Assembly (NCBI RefSeq): GCF_003073045.1
Contig: NC_037592.1
Location: 10,506,007 to 10,570,006 of the forward strand
Source of the DNA: Pomacea canaliculata
Taxonomy: Eukaryota > Mollusca > Gastropoda > Architaenioglossa > Ampullariidae
Direction: 5' to 3'
Length of the DNA stretch: 64,000 nucleotides
Shown: positions 22,701-32,854 of the stretch, piece after piece
Layout of the letters: every line of letters begins with the position of its first letter
How positions within the stretch are numbered: position 1 is the stretch's first letter
Notes under the pieces: model-generated
Database searches by the model: none
What the model was told of the DNA's origin: nothing
The model's input: the letters and a program-made list of their open reading frames with translations, nothing else
Translations under genes and position numbers: made by a program

Positions 22701-25667
22701 ACAGAGCTACCACACGTCCCCAGTTAAATACGCCATCCTCAAAGATTTTTGAAGCTACGCTCAGAAAAACTCTTCTTTCTGCCTCTGGGGGAACCTTCTT
22801 TACCAATCTGGAAATAAATATTTTCTTTTATTGTAAACCAAAAAGAGTGAATAGTTACACAATTTATTTTTATGGAACTGAAACTTAACTCTCACTATAC
22901 AACTCCCTTCATTTCAAAAATATAATATCAAACTTCGCCTAATATAAAATGGCACTCGGTTTATTTTAAAACTTTACACCAAAAGTTATTTTATTGCTTT
23001 AGGAGTACCTTTAAAAAAAACTTAAGATTTATATAGCTGTACTCAAGTACTCAAATTTTAAAATATTTGAGTAAAATGAAGAGAAAGAAGAGACATCACT
23101 GTGCATACACATGGATTGTTTCCGCTATTTAGTGGAGAAGCATCTCTATTTTGAGTCTGAAGCTGAATGTTTGAATTTAGAGGATGAGTTCTTTCTCACT
23201 TCTGATGAAAATGATGACTAAGAAGATGGAGATAATGGAATCATTCGTCTAAGCCATGTGACCACTAGTTGTGACTAAGAAATGTAAGCCAAACGTTTAC
23301 TTTTTATGATTGGTAAGGACTACTCATAAAGTCTCAAACAAGAGTATTTTTACAAAGAGTACATTATAATTTTTATAGTGGTTGCTTCTTTTGCAAGAAT
23401 TTATAATATATTTGGAAATTGTTTTAGCGTGTTTTGTCATAATATTCAGATTGTCATGATTTTCTGATGCATCCTTTGTGTAGCACTATTAAATACAGAG
23501 GATGAATGCTTCCTTTAACTTTTTCTTTTGGTATCGCGTTTATCATTTTTTTCTTTAGTTTGGTATAAAACAAGTGTACTTTCCAATACATTTGCATTCA
23601 ATCAGTGAGTCTTTGTAAAACAACCCAAAAGAAAGTAGCTTAGCACCCTGAAACCCCCAGTATAGTAAGAGTTAAGATTAAGGCTAACCTTACACTACAT
23701 CTAAACAAAGTTTTTGCTAAAACTTCCTTTATGCAAATTAATAATGAAAAAATATGAGAATAATTCAATAAATTTTGAATAAATAATACTACAGTCAAAC
23801 TTCTATAAGTCGAAGCTTCATGGGAGCGATTAAAACATTTGAGTTACGGAACGGTTAAGTTAAGGAAGTTTGTCAGAAAAAGATTATTTTCTTCTCTGTG
23901 GACATCTTTATTTCTGAATGTACTCATACATCATTCTATTGGCAATTGCAAAACAAAAGAGAGAAGAGTTGGGGGCAAGTGGGTTCTGGCCCTCTGGCCA
24001 CTATTAAAGTTTAATTTTAACCAAATGCTCATTTCTTGTCATTCTTTTAAAGACACTCCAGCACCCTGCAGATATGGAGTCGCATTAATTGCACATGTTT
24101 CTTATATAGAAAGGAGAATATGGGAGCACAGGGCCGATGGGGGAGGAGTACAAGATTTTACACTTTTCGACGTATTTTCAAATGTTTTCAATATGCTAAC
24201 CGGCTTAAAATTATTTTTGGCTAGGCCGATTTGAGCTACGAAAGTTGAATATGCATTGCTTTAATGGAAAACCAACCAAATGATGTTTAAAATTCAAGTT
24301 ATGGAGAATTTTGACTTGCGGAAAGTTGATTTACAATAGTTCAACTGTAGTTACAATAAATTATGGGATCTTGCATACTATAAAATCTGAGGAATATTAC
24401 TTCACAACAAACCACTTACTCTTGAATTTTGTGATCTTTGTCTAACTCATCTCCAATGAAACGCAGAGCTCGAGCAATTTCTCTGCTGTGGTCCATTGGA
24501 GGTCCTGTAGAAAGGAAAATAAAAGTTAAATTTTAAAACAAAACTGGTCAAATTATGCTTCCTTTAGTCTTTTCATCAGCTGTTTCAAGAAATTATAATC
24601 TTTACTTTTCACACCTTTTAAACTTATTTTTAAAAATATTATAATACTTGCAAGACAATTTTGAAGTATATACACAATATAGCCCTGCAACACAAAAGCC
24701 TTATTCAAGCAGTATCAAAGATAACTACCTAGAAAGCAACAGCAAAGCTATGGGATATAGATGTGAAGTAAACTATTCTGATGACCCAGCTTCATGTGAC
24801 TGTAAACAACACTTTAATACCTTCATCTCTTGCGAGACTTTAATAATTTTATGAAAACACATTTAGAAGAGAAGGTAAGCATGGCAAATCCCTTTCACTT
24901 CTCAGCCTTTCTAAACTGTACTTCCTCATTTTCATCAAATTGTAAATCAATACTCTCTTCACAACAGTGAATGATTTAATCTAGCCATTCACACCAACTG
25001 TCTATGACAAATGGCATTGACATCGACCTAAGATTTTGCATATTTTGCATAAACCTTACCACATGGCGTTCCTGGTTCCTGCAATTCATCAACCCCTGGT
25101 GTGTTGATGATTCCATCGCGAACCATGCGTTCATGGATGAAGTTGTTCAACAAGTAGCGACCCTGGTTTGTAACATCATCAGTACTGAGATGTTTCTTCC
25201 TCGTTTTCTTTTCTTCCTCTAGAAAGGTAAAATATCTAACTGAACAAGTTGTATGTCACATAATATTTATTTATAATATCATTTATTGTAATACCAAGAC
25301 AAAGACTTGTGGGTGTTGCTACCCGCTGTCGAGTTATGCGGGGCAAATTTCACAAGGGATGAAAGTCCCTGAACATTGAACAAAAGCAGAACCTATTAAG
25401 CTGTTTTATAAATAATCACCACTGTTTAGCAGTAAGAAATAGTTTCCTGGCATCTTTACGTCAAAAGTAGAATCGACAACACATCGACACTTCATGCTGG
25501 TTGCTATCATACCGAAGCCGTCAAGGGTATTTCTGGAGCTCGATGAGGTCAGCAATTCGTTTGAACATGTCAGTTTTTCTTAGACAGCCATCATCAAATA
25601 AGACATCTAGACAAATCTACCAACCTGATGAGAAGAAAGCTGATGGTGGCTGCACTTTACTGGCCAT
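19672..25667 (-). CDS. BAX: BAX-type pro-apoptotic Bcl-2 family protein (gene overview)
   Basis: Six minus-strand exons: 25667-25625, 25218-25060, 24505-24420, 22807-22672, 21744-21646 and 19779-19672. Without one extra base in a T4 run (24478-24481) their sum is 630 nt, that is 209 codons plus stop, close to human BAX (192 aa). The order of motifs is that of the family: BH3 (IARALRFIGDELD), BH1 (FNWGRVVALFYFA), BH2 (WIIERGGW) and a C-terminal hydrophobic anchor. Such proteins permeabilise the outer mitochondrial membrane during apoptosis. NWGR in BH1 and the GDEL core in BH3 make a BAX/BAK executioner much more likely than an anti-apoptotic relative. Two introns carry pogo-type elements. Confidence 0.93.
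20122..21009. mobile_element. Pogo-type element (copy 1), 888 bp, in BAX intron 5
   Basis: The terminal inverted repeats start CAGTGGAACCTCGGTTAACG, and both ends abut TA (20120-20121 and 21010-21011), as expected for Tc1/mariner/pogo insertion. Subterminal repeats of TTCGTTATCCGAAAT type occur near both ends. A minus-strand frame at about 20585-20500 contains SYYRRVLQKKAEEADTG, resembling the C-terminal tail of Tigger transposases, so this is an internally deleted copy. A second copy lies at 38194-39027. Confidence 0.85.
21646..21744 (-). CDS. BAX: BAX exon 5: BH2
   Basis: The exon runs from acceptor TTGTTACAG (minus strand) to donor GTTAGT, 99 nt, phase 0 at both ends. It encodes ALDRIPLIRAIINLIMDF, then RDRVAQWIIERGGW. 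WI(x)3GGW is the BH2 signature (human BAX WIQDQGGW). Confidence 0.94.
22672..22807 (-). CDS. BAX: BAX exon 4: BH1
   Basis: This 136-nt exon lies between acceptor TATTTCCAG and donor GTGAGT on the minus strand. Its first base completes a Glu codon. It encodes LVKKVPPEAERRVFLSVASK and then IFEDGVFNWGRVVALFYFAY. DGxFNWGRVVALFYFA is nearly identical to human BAX BH1. Confidence 0.95.
23792..24347. mobile_element. Pogo-like element with imperfect ends, 556 bp, in BAX intron 3
   Basis: The left end CAGTCAAACTTCTATAAGTC and the right end (reverse complement CAGTTGAACTATTGTAAATC) are imperfect inverted repeats flanked by TA (23790-23791, 24348-24349). An open frame inside (23839-24234) has no recognisable domain. 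It looks like an old non-autonomous Tc1/mariner/pogo derivative. Confidence 0.6.
24420..24505 (-). CDS. BAX: BAX exon 3: BH3, with an apparent +1 frameshift
   Basis: The acceptor TTTCTACAG and donor GTAAGT (24419-24414) are both good. Entering from exon 2 in phase 1, the frame reads GPPMDHSRE and then shifts at a run of four A (minus strand; 24481-24478), leading to a stop within the exon. With three A the same exon reads through DHSRE into IARALRFIGDELDKDHKIQ and exits in the phase that exon 4 needs. BH3 core residues (L, GD, D) are all present. Confidence 0.85.
25060..25218 (-). CDS. BAX: BAX exon 2: helix alpha1 region
   Basis: The acceptor ACCTTTCTAG and donor GTAAGG flank 159 nt. It encodes a charged start (EEEKKTRKKH), then LLNNFIHERMVRDG, which aligns with the first helix of BAX (GALLLQGFIQDRAGRM), and an acidic/Pro loop (GVDELQEPGTPC). 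It ends with one base of the next codon. Confidence 0.88.
25625..25667 (-). CDS. BAX: BAX exon 1: N-terminus
   Basis: ATG at 25667-25665 starts MASKVQPPSAFFSSG, ending at a donor (G|GTTGGT) with one base of the next codon, in the phase that exon 2 requires. It is assigned because phase and donor fit and the upstream sequence lacks a better start. The donor is weaker than the others in this gene. Confidence 0.65.
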
Positions 25668-28600
25668 TATCCTTTCAACAACCTATGAAAACATGCAACA
25701 ATTTGACTACATGGGCAGCGACATGCCACTATGAGCGCTGCCGACAGGGGAGATCAGCGTTGAGGTCTCGAGTATACTAACCTCTTTGAAAGAAGAGTGC
25801 TACAGTCGAACGAACTCGTCTGACAAGAAATTCTCATGTTTAAATTAGCTGAATCCTTGTGCTTTGTGACTGGAAATTCTGTTCATTTCTTTCTTTCTTT
25901 TTTAAACGTTGGTACTAAGAGCATTTGAACACTATACGGGAAAAAACCCTGCAGTTTATTAAAGATGTGCGCAAGATTCGCCTCGAAAGATTTGCTTACA
26001 TAATTATATTATATCGGTCCGGATGAGAGTGTAGTTGTGCAGAGCTTTTTATTTGTTCGAAACAAAATTCGCTTGGCATTTTTTTAAAAAGTTTGGCTCT
26101 GATCGTTTCTCTCAAAATTATGACTATAAATCTAAATAAAGGGAAGAAACAGAAGATCAAAACTATTGAAAATAAATTTATCTGGTATTTGCTCTTTTAA
26201 AAAAAACTATAATAAAGTATAATTTAAATTGCGGCACGTGAGCGTGCGTGTGTGAATTTAAAAATGTAGAAGTCAGAGGATCGAGGGAGGACTTTAACAA
26301 TAGTTTTGATTTGAGATGGTGTATAGGAGCTAGAATAAAATGACTATAGGAATCAAACTCATAAAAAAAATTCCTTAAAGATAAATACAACTGGTGAGAC
26401 GTTGCCCGCATCTTAGCTGCTTAATTCTTAGTTTACACTAAAGATTAGAATGAGCGTGCTTAGCTTCCTGGCTTGTTGATGACTCATATATATATATACT
26501 CCCTAGACCGTCCCAAATTTGGTATTACTTTATCACCGCGTTATTATCTCTGAAATGTGTGTGTGTGTCGGTGGCGTAGCCCCGCGTAGGAAAAGTCGGC
26601 CTCGAGAGTTGTGTGGGCGGACTCCATGCTGACAGTGAACAACGCTCACATTCTTGCCCCTCAGTATCTTTTTCGAGGATGGCGGGTGCCCTCTACCCCC
26701 TTGCCCCTGTGGTTGCTGCGCCACTATGTGAGTGTGCTCAAGTTTACCTTCCACTCTACGTTAGTGTACGACGAGGGTGGAGGGGGGATTCAATTGAAAA
26801 CAAGAGGAAACCAAACTGTAGTTATTTGAGTTATTTACTCTACATAGCCACTCCCAAAAAAGTTGACTACTGTCATTCGCAAACTAAGACAGCCCTAGCT
26901 TTCACCTTCTCCTTTATACGCCATGACAGTTTGAAATTCTAATTGAATGTTTATACATATCACAGCGACTTTGGCGTGTTCAGAAGTGCTATTGTTGATC
27001 GACATTCATGTCTTTATCTAATACCGACCTATTTGTCCACAATGTCCCCGTAAACATTAATTACTCGATTTCATGCTGTATTATGGCAATGGGCCAGTAT
27101 TTCTGAGAACGTTTCCTTTCGGTTTTATTCAGGGCTGGAACACATGATGAGTAACGCAAGCAATGCACCCTATGTCATTATTTGTCGTTATACTTCAACC
27201 ACATATTTTAGCCATTACACGCTGTAAAGTCTGTGGTTCTCAGCGAACCTCTTCCGGGGAAAGAATGACTATGATTTGGCAGCTTGACAAAGAATATAAA
27301 CTGACGTGTAGGTGGACAACTGAACCTTCGGCGGGGCTAGCTGACGAGTAGTCCTACCCGCTTCACCTGGCCAGAGGCTGAATCCATCTTGATAAAGTTC
27401 TTTGCCTGGCGCAGCAGATGACAAACTCATGGGCTTCTTTCTGATGCCAGTTACTGCTACAGTATGTACGTAAGTGAAAAAATTCCAAACTGACTAAAAA
27501 GCTGGCAGAAACACAGATCGACAAACGGACTGGCTGAGTGGGCAAATGGAAGACAAACGGACAGACTTTTATATTGAAATGACCGAACGAGAGACTCGCT
27601 AACGGATGTCGAACATTTATTGCTTTTCACGTCAACCTACGTGACTATAATCTACGTTTTCTGTTGTATTGGTGTTTGTTTGTTTTTATCTCGCCACTTG
27701 AGATCAGCATTTGGCTGCTTGACATTCACATACCTCATAAATGTTGTTATTTATAAATGTATCCCTAAATCGGCTGGTAAAAATGGTACATTTTAATGTC
27801 AACCCCCTCATATGCTACCAATCCCAATATTTTCTAATATCTCCAAGATGCCGACCTCTCACTGTTTGCCTTGAAAAGTAAGTATGGCTGTCAGATGAGA
27901 AATCTTATACCACTTTGTGTCAAAAGTTTGCTTCCAATTTGTGTCGAAATATTCCCTCTAATCCATGTCGACAGATTTCCTCTAAATCATGTAGAAAAAT
28001 TCCTTCAAATACAAACCGGAATAAGCAGACGACCAATAAAGCCTCATTCGGCTTAATTAGCCCTAGTATACAAGACCAGCTTACTAATCCCTGACTAGCA
28101 TTGAAGTGTGTACCTGCCTGTCGATATGTTACTGCATTTAGAGATCGGATGTCTGTTTCTACCTGTGCTGTTCATGTTTGTGTCAATGAACGAGAATCGA
28201 ATGATCGAGATAATTAATGCAAGCCAAGTGTCACCAAAGAGAGCATTACTAATTGCATCTGGAACCGGCAGTTCCTCTCTGCGGCCAGTTTTTGTCGTAG
28301 GCGATTTCAGTAACTTTGTGAAATGCTCTTTTATTCTGTTTTATTTTAGATTTTTTTTATTTGATGAGGTACCCAGCTACGCTTGGGTTATGTGCCGCTG
28401 AGTGTTCCGGCTGCAATGCCAATGTTTACTTTCGATTTAGCTTAGTCATATGTTTCGTCAGTGTAATGAAATATTGAAACATGTAATCTTCCTGTCCCTT
28501 CCCTAACTTGACAGGCAAATCATGTTTTTGACTAAAGCTACCTCTTCCTTCTTCCTCTCTCTGTGGCATCAGGACTGTCTCAAATTGCGACACTGTCCAT

Positions 28601-29056
28601 GCTTTTGCGGTGAGTATACATCGCAATCTTTTCTTCATAGTATAGAACCATGTGGAACCACCGGTAACATCCTACACTGGAGAAACAAAAATATAAAGTA
28701 AACGTACTTCGGAGAAATTATCCACCAACCAAAAATAGCCTGTAACCAACCCGAAATCAAAATAAATATTCATATTTGGTTGAAATTGACCAATCGGTGT
28801 GGATCTCGTGGGGTTTCAATCGCCTCCTAACCCTTTCCTCCTCCCAACACACACACATATCGCAGTACTCAGTTTAATTATCGATAAACAATATTATTAA
28901 TATATATATATAATTCATATTACAGTACTAAGAATTAAAAAAAAATCCATTACAATCAAAATTGCTTTATTGCTTCAGACAGAATAACCTAAATGTGTCA
29001 CGGAAGAATCTAAGTGCACCTGTGTATTAAACTATCAATCTTCGCAAGGTTTTCTA
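25668..29056. other. Intergenic; BAX upstream region, no gene recognised
   Basis: The BAX promoter should lie in the first few hundred bases, but no strong TATA or CpG motif stands out. Short frames at 26611-26942, 27163-27351 and 28108-28401 show no domain and no splice partners. (AT)n repeats occur near 26488-26500 and 28898-28912. Confidence 0.5.
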
Positions 29057-29669
29057 CGAGGGTCGTTCAAAAAGTTCTAAGTTCACTTCGAACCTGAGTA
29101 GAATCAAAAAGAATTAAAGCAAACATTTGAAACACCATGGTTCTCCATCCCCGAAGGAATTCAAGCAGGCAGCTTCTGTTGGCAAGGTGATGACTTCATT
29201 TTTTGAGATTATGAGGCGTAATCATGATCGACTATCTGGAAAAGGGAAAACCGATCAATGAACAGTACTATGCATCACAATTAACACAAATGAAGGAAGC
29301 AGTCACGTTGAAAGCTGATGGCAGATGTGGTTTTGCTCAAGGATAACGCACCCGTTCCCTGTAGCTGAAACAGCCAGCTGAAACATCCCAATTCCCAGAT
29401 TTAGCTCCATCTGACTTTTACCTCTTTCCTAAATTCAAATCCCGCCTACGTGGTCGACATTTTGGAAACAAAGATGAGGCAAATATATGCAGTGGAGGAG
29501 TTTGTGGAGGACCAAGTCGCCACCTCTTTCGTGATGGGATTGCAATCTGTGAGCATCATTGGACCAAGCGCATTGATGTCAATAGGGACTATATAGAATA
29601 GGCGTGAAAAATTGTCTTGTTTCTGCAACTCCTTCTAGGTGAGGCTCGCAGACTTTTGAACGACTCTCG
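29057..29669 (+). mobile_element. Decayed mariner element, 613 bp
   Basis: Inverted ends CGAGGGTCGTTCAAAAAGTT and (reverse complement) CGAGAGTCGTTCAAAAGTCT are flanked by TA at 29055-29056 and 29670-29671. The interior keeps mariner transposase fragments on the plus strand: KDNAPV near 29340, PDLAPSDFYLFP at about 29397-29432 (the third catalytic Asp region of DD34D enzymes) and RLRGRHFGN near 29450. It is about half the usual 1.3 kb length and has frameshifts, so it is inactive. Confidence 0.88.
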
Positions 29670-30096
29670 TAGTCACCTTCTTGCAATAAATATTCTATGA
29701 CATCAAATGGTTGAATTAAACCGGAGCCCCGCCTTTCTTTTCCCCCGCCAAGTAACTTAATAGTGTAGACAAGGACATGTGCACTGATCTTACATCCGAT
29801 GAGGTGGTTATTATTTTTCAGTTTCAATCCTTTTCACAGGACCAAGAGATTATGTTTAGGAAAAGACTGTCGAAGAAGGGCAAAAGGACAAGAAGAGAAG
29901 GGAAAAAGAAGAAAATGACAAATAAGGACGATGACAAGGTTGGAATAAAAACTAGAGGAGGGGCGGGGAAAGGAGAAGAAGATAATGATCGCAGACACAG
30001 CTTTGTTCAAGTGAGAAATTCGTCGCGGCCATCTGCAAGGCTACAGCTCAACTGGTCTGTTATTAATTCTGAATATTTTGTTTATTTTCAGACATC
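29670..30096 (+). other. Region upstream of the NHL exon, with a possible basic exon
   Basis: A lysine/arginine-rich frame (RKRLSKKGKRTRREGKKKK) lies between an acceptor-like TTTTCACAG ending at 29839 and a GTGAGA donor at 30011. It ends in phase 0, whereas the next exon needs one base carried in, so it does not join to the NHL frame. It may be 5'UTR or non-coding. Confidence 0.3.
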
Positions 30097-30984
30097 ATGA
30101 ACTTCGACCCCTTTGTTGACAACCCGCGCTTTTCCCACAAGGTGACCTGGACATCCGGCTCTTGCTGCGAGCAGCTGACTCTCATCAACGCCATGGCAAT
30201 CGCAGGCGACGGACGCCTGATCCTAGCCGACTACATCAACGTCCGGGTCTTGGTCGTCCCCTTGCAGGGGTCACGCCAAATAGAGGCGACGACCCCGCGT
30301 CTACGGAACAAGCCGCTAGCGGTGTGCTTGTTGCCAGGCGACCGGCAGGCCGCCGTCACGGGAACTCAGAAAAGTCTGTTTCTGATTGACCTCCCGCTGG
30401 ACCTTCCTGGCGGCGAGATACGAGTGTCAAACGTGCACACCGCCCGACAATATTACGGGATAGGAGTCACGAACCACTTCACCTCCGCCTTGGTTGCATG
30501 TTGCCATGACGACGAGGGCGGTCCGGCGAGTGTGGACGTCATCACGAAAGAAGGCGTTCTCCTGAAATCTATCGTCAGTGATAGCTTCTTGAAAGAGCCT
30601 TACCATTTGTGTATAACAGACAAAGAACTTTTTCTGTTGGACATGAGCGAACGTAGAATTTTTCGTGTGAGCCTGGGCACCGACTCGGTACAGTTAGACA
30701 GCTTGGATGTAGCTTTGCAGAAGCCCTCCCACCTGGCTGTGGATCCCGCTGGCAACGTCTACGTCGCCGAGAAAAACGCCAAAAGCGTGCTGGTGGAGTC
30801 ACGTGACATGCAGCAGCGTCATCTACTAACGACAGCAAGCAGTTCTCACACTGCTGTTCTCGGGCCCCAGGCTCTATGTGTCACCGGCAGCAATCTAGTG
30901 GTGTCCTGGTACGGGCTGGTGAGTCCCGAGCCCAGAAACGAACAGGCATGTGTCGTCATGGTCTATGATTTCAACCCAAATTAA
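30097..30984 (+). CDS. NHL-repeat beta-propeller protein (at least the last exon)
   Basis: A 295-codon open frame of GC-rich coding sequence in AT-rich surroundings. Repeated propeller-blade motifs fit NHL repeats: NAMAIAGDGRLILADYINVR near residues 30-50, LLPGDRQAAVTGTQKSLFLI near 78-97, and PSHLAVDPAGNVYVAEKNAK near 211-230. NHL propellers mediate protein or RNA binding and are common at the C-terminus of TRIM-type proteins, greatly expanded in molluscs. An acceptor (TTATTTTCAG, ending 30091) sits five bases before ATG, so the ATG may be internal and earlier exons (for example RING/B-box) may exist upstream. None is visible nearby in a compatible phase. Confidence 0.8.
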   Translation: MNFDPFVDNPRFSHKVTWTSGSCCEQLTLINAMAIAGDGRLILADYINVRVLVVPLQGSRQIEATTPRLRNKPLAVCLLPGDRQAAVTGTQKSLFLIDLPLDLPGGEIRVSNVHTARQYYGIGVTNHFTSALVACCHDDEGGPASVDVITKEGVLLKSIVSDSFLKEPYHLCITDKELFLLDMSERRIFRVSLGTDSVQLDSLDVALQKPSHLAVDPAGNVYVAEKNAKSVLVESRDMQQRHLLTTASSSHTAVLGPQALCVTGSNLVVSWYGLVSPEPRNEQACVVMVYDFNPN

Positions 30985-31160
30985 AAATTTGACATCGTGC
31001 TGATCATTAAATTTACAGTCAATTTGTATTTTATTGGTTCCCACACACGGTGATCGAGTCAGAACATTTCGTGCATTCTATTATTTGTGTGCATGTTGTA
31101 CGTTCATTCGTTAATGTGTTATTTTGTAGTCCTCGGTTGTAGTTTACATTATATATATAT

Positions 31161-31320
31161 CCAGTTTTCAGGCCCGTTCTTACCCCCCGCGGGGCCCGAG
31201 GCATAGGGTATGTGCGGGGCCCTTGACACCACGATCGCCACGGTTGTTATTTAATGAAATGTGCGGGGCCCTAGGCAGATGCCTCGTCTGCCTGCCCCTA
31301 AGCACGGCCCTGGCTGCAGT
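31161..31320 (+). mobile_element. hAT-like element, short partial copy (144 bp, 31169-31312)
   Basis: It runs from CAGGCCCGTTCTTA to AAGCACGGCCCTG, with GCGGGGCCC repeats inside each end. The same ends bound a longer copy at 45774-46580. The left flank is CCAGTTTT (31161-31168) but the right flank is GCTGCAGT, so this copy has no target duplication of its own. It is a deletion derivative with no coding capacity. Confidence 0.75.
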
Positions 31321-32284
31321 CATTGCCCGCTTCTGGACAATACTCTGAAGTCAAAGACGGCCCGTTGACAGTTTCATTCTTCTATATTTAAAATAATGGC
31401 TTTAAAGTGCGAGAGAGATAAAAATTAAAAAAAAAATAACTTGTACATTAAATGTTGCAATCCATCGACTGTTCTCTCACTGTCTGTCGCCAATATAAAG
31501 CTGAGAACATTTCGATTGATGTTTTCTTCCCTGACTATCACCCACAGATGAATAAACTGCACCCATAAACTTATTTTTATATACAGAGGAGAGAACACTC
31601 CACAAAATGCGCTTCATGTGAAAATTTGGAATCTCTGTCCAGCTGTGTTATTATCGACTGACCCTGCATTTCAAGTACAGTGATACCTCGGTTCTCGAAC
31701 GCCTTGACTTTTGACCAAATCGGTATTCGACCAGGAAATTCGAGAAAATTTTGTCTTGGAATCCGAACAAATATTTGGAACTCGAACATCCGAACGTCCG
31801 AGATGAGCCGAGTTGAGCCGAATGGCGTTCATTCTGCCCAGCGCGCCTTGCTTGCGTCATCAGTGTGAGTGCAGAGAGAGACAGTCACGTTTTTGTGGAG
31901 AGAGTCATAAAATGTGTGCAAAATGGGCAGAAATCGCAAATTTTGTTGAACAACATCACCCTGATAAAGTGGTAGCAAATAGAGCAGTTAACATTTTTAA
32001 TGACAATGTTATGTCCACTTTCCGCAAAATTTTGCAAAGGAGAAAAAAAACAGCAAACAATTTGTGGCCAAGTGGTGAGGTATCTTTCTAACCACGACAA
32101 CCGTCCATCAGTAAAAATACAAGCAGGTCTTGTATTCAGGTGCAACTCTTTTACTGCACGGCTAAAACAATCGCCACGGCTGCGCCACACGCCGAAGCTC
32201 CCTCACTCATCGCCGTTGTTCGTCGTCTCGTCTTTGTCCTAACGTCCTCCGTTTGTCGTCACCTTTTTGTCGTCACCTTTTTGT

Positions 32285-32319
32285 CGTCATAAAATATGAC
32301 GTCATATTTTATGACGTCA
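32285..32319. promoter_or_regulatory. 32-bp perfect palindrome with two CRE sites in the putative LTR
   Basis: Positions 32285-32316 read as their own reverse complement, centred on TGACGTCA at 32297-32304. A second TGACGTCA lies at 32312-32319. A tandem TTTTTGTCGTCACC unit precedes it at about 32262-32287. CRE/ATF sites in LTR promoters are common, so this probably belonged to the retrotransposon promoter. Confidence 0.5.
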
Positions 32320-32854
32320 TACTCCAGCCCATCACATCCCCGCCGACTCTTTCTCCAACGGTCCTCGCTGATGAGCTTTAGCTAGCAGACTAGGGCTGAT
32401 ATACAAGTTCACCTAATTATGCTGGCCTTGGGGGGGGGGGGCTCCAATATTTAAACCTCGAAAACTCGAAAGAAGATCTGTTGCTGCCGCAAGCAACGCC
32501 TAGTCATCAGCAGCTGGTACTATTTACCTACAGAGTACAGAGTTGTCTTGTAGAACAAACATCTGTACTTCGCCTAATAGCTAAATCTAACCGACTGATT
32601 ATTCTTCTCCTGAATAACTGCTACATGGGCATTCCGTCCATCTGTCCTGTGTGTAATTGTCCAGTCAGAATAACATTTCGTAGGCACAGCCGTGGCAAGC
32701 GAAAGGATATGAATAAAATAACAGATACACAAACTAATCAATGATACAACATATTGCTCGTTATCTATAGAGTCAAACATTACCGCGAGCTAAAATATGT
32801 CCCTCGTATTCATATGGTCTCTGAATAGCGTCACACGAAATAGTTCCTTGCACA

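Noticed and set aside
23839..24234. 131-aa plus-strand frame in BAX intron 3
   Set aside because: Lies wholly inside the TA-flanked pogo-like element and resembles no transposase.
25310..25420. Structured-looking stretch in BAX intron 1 considered as a non-coding RNA
   Set aside because: No pairing pattern or known RNA motif could be established by eye.
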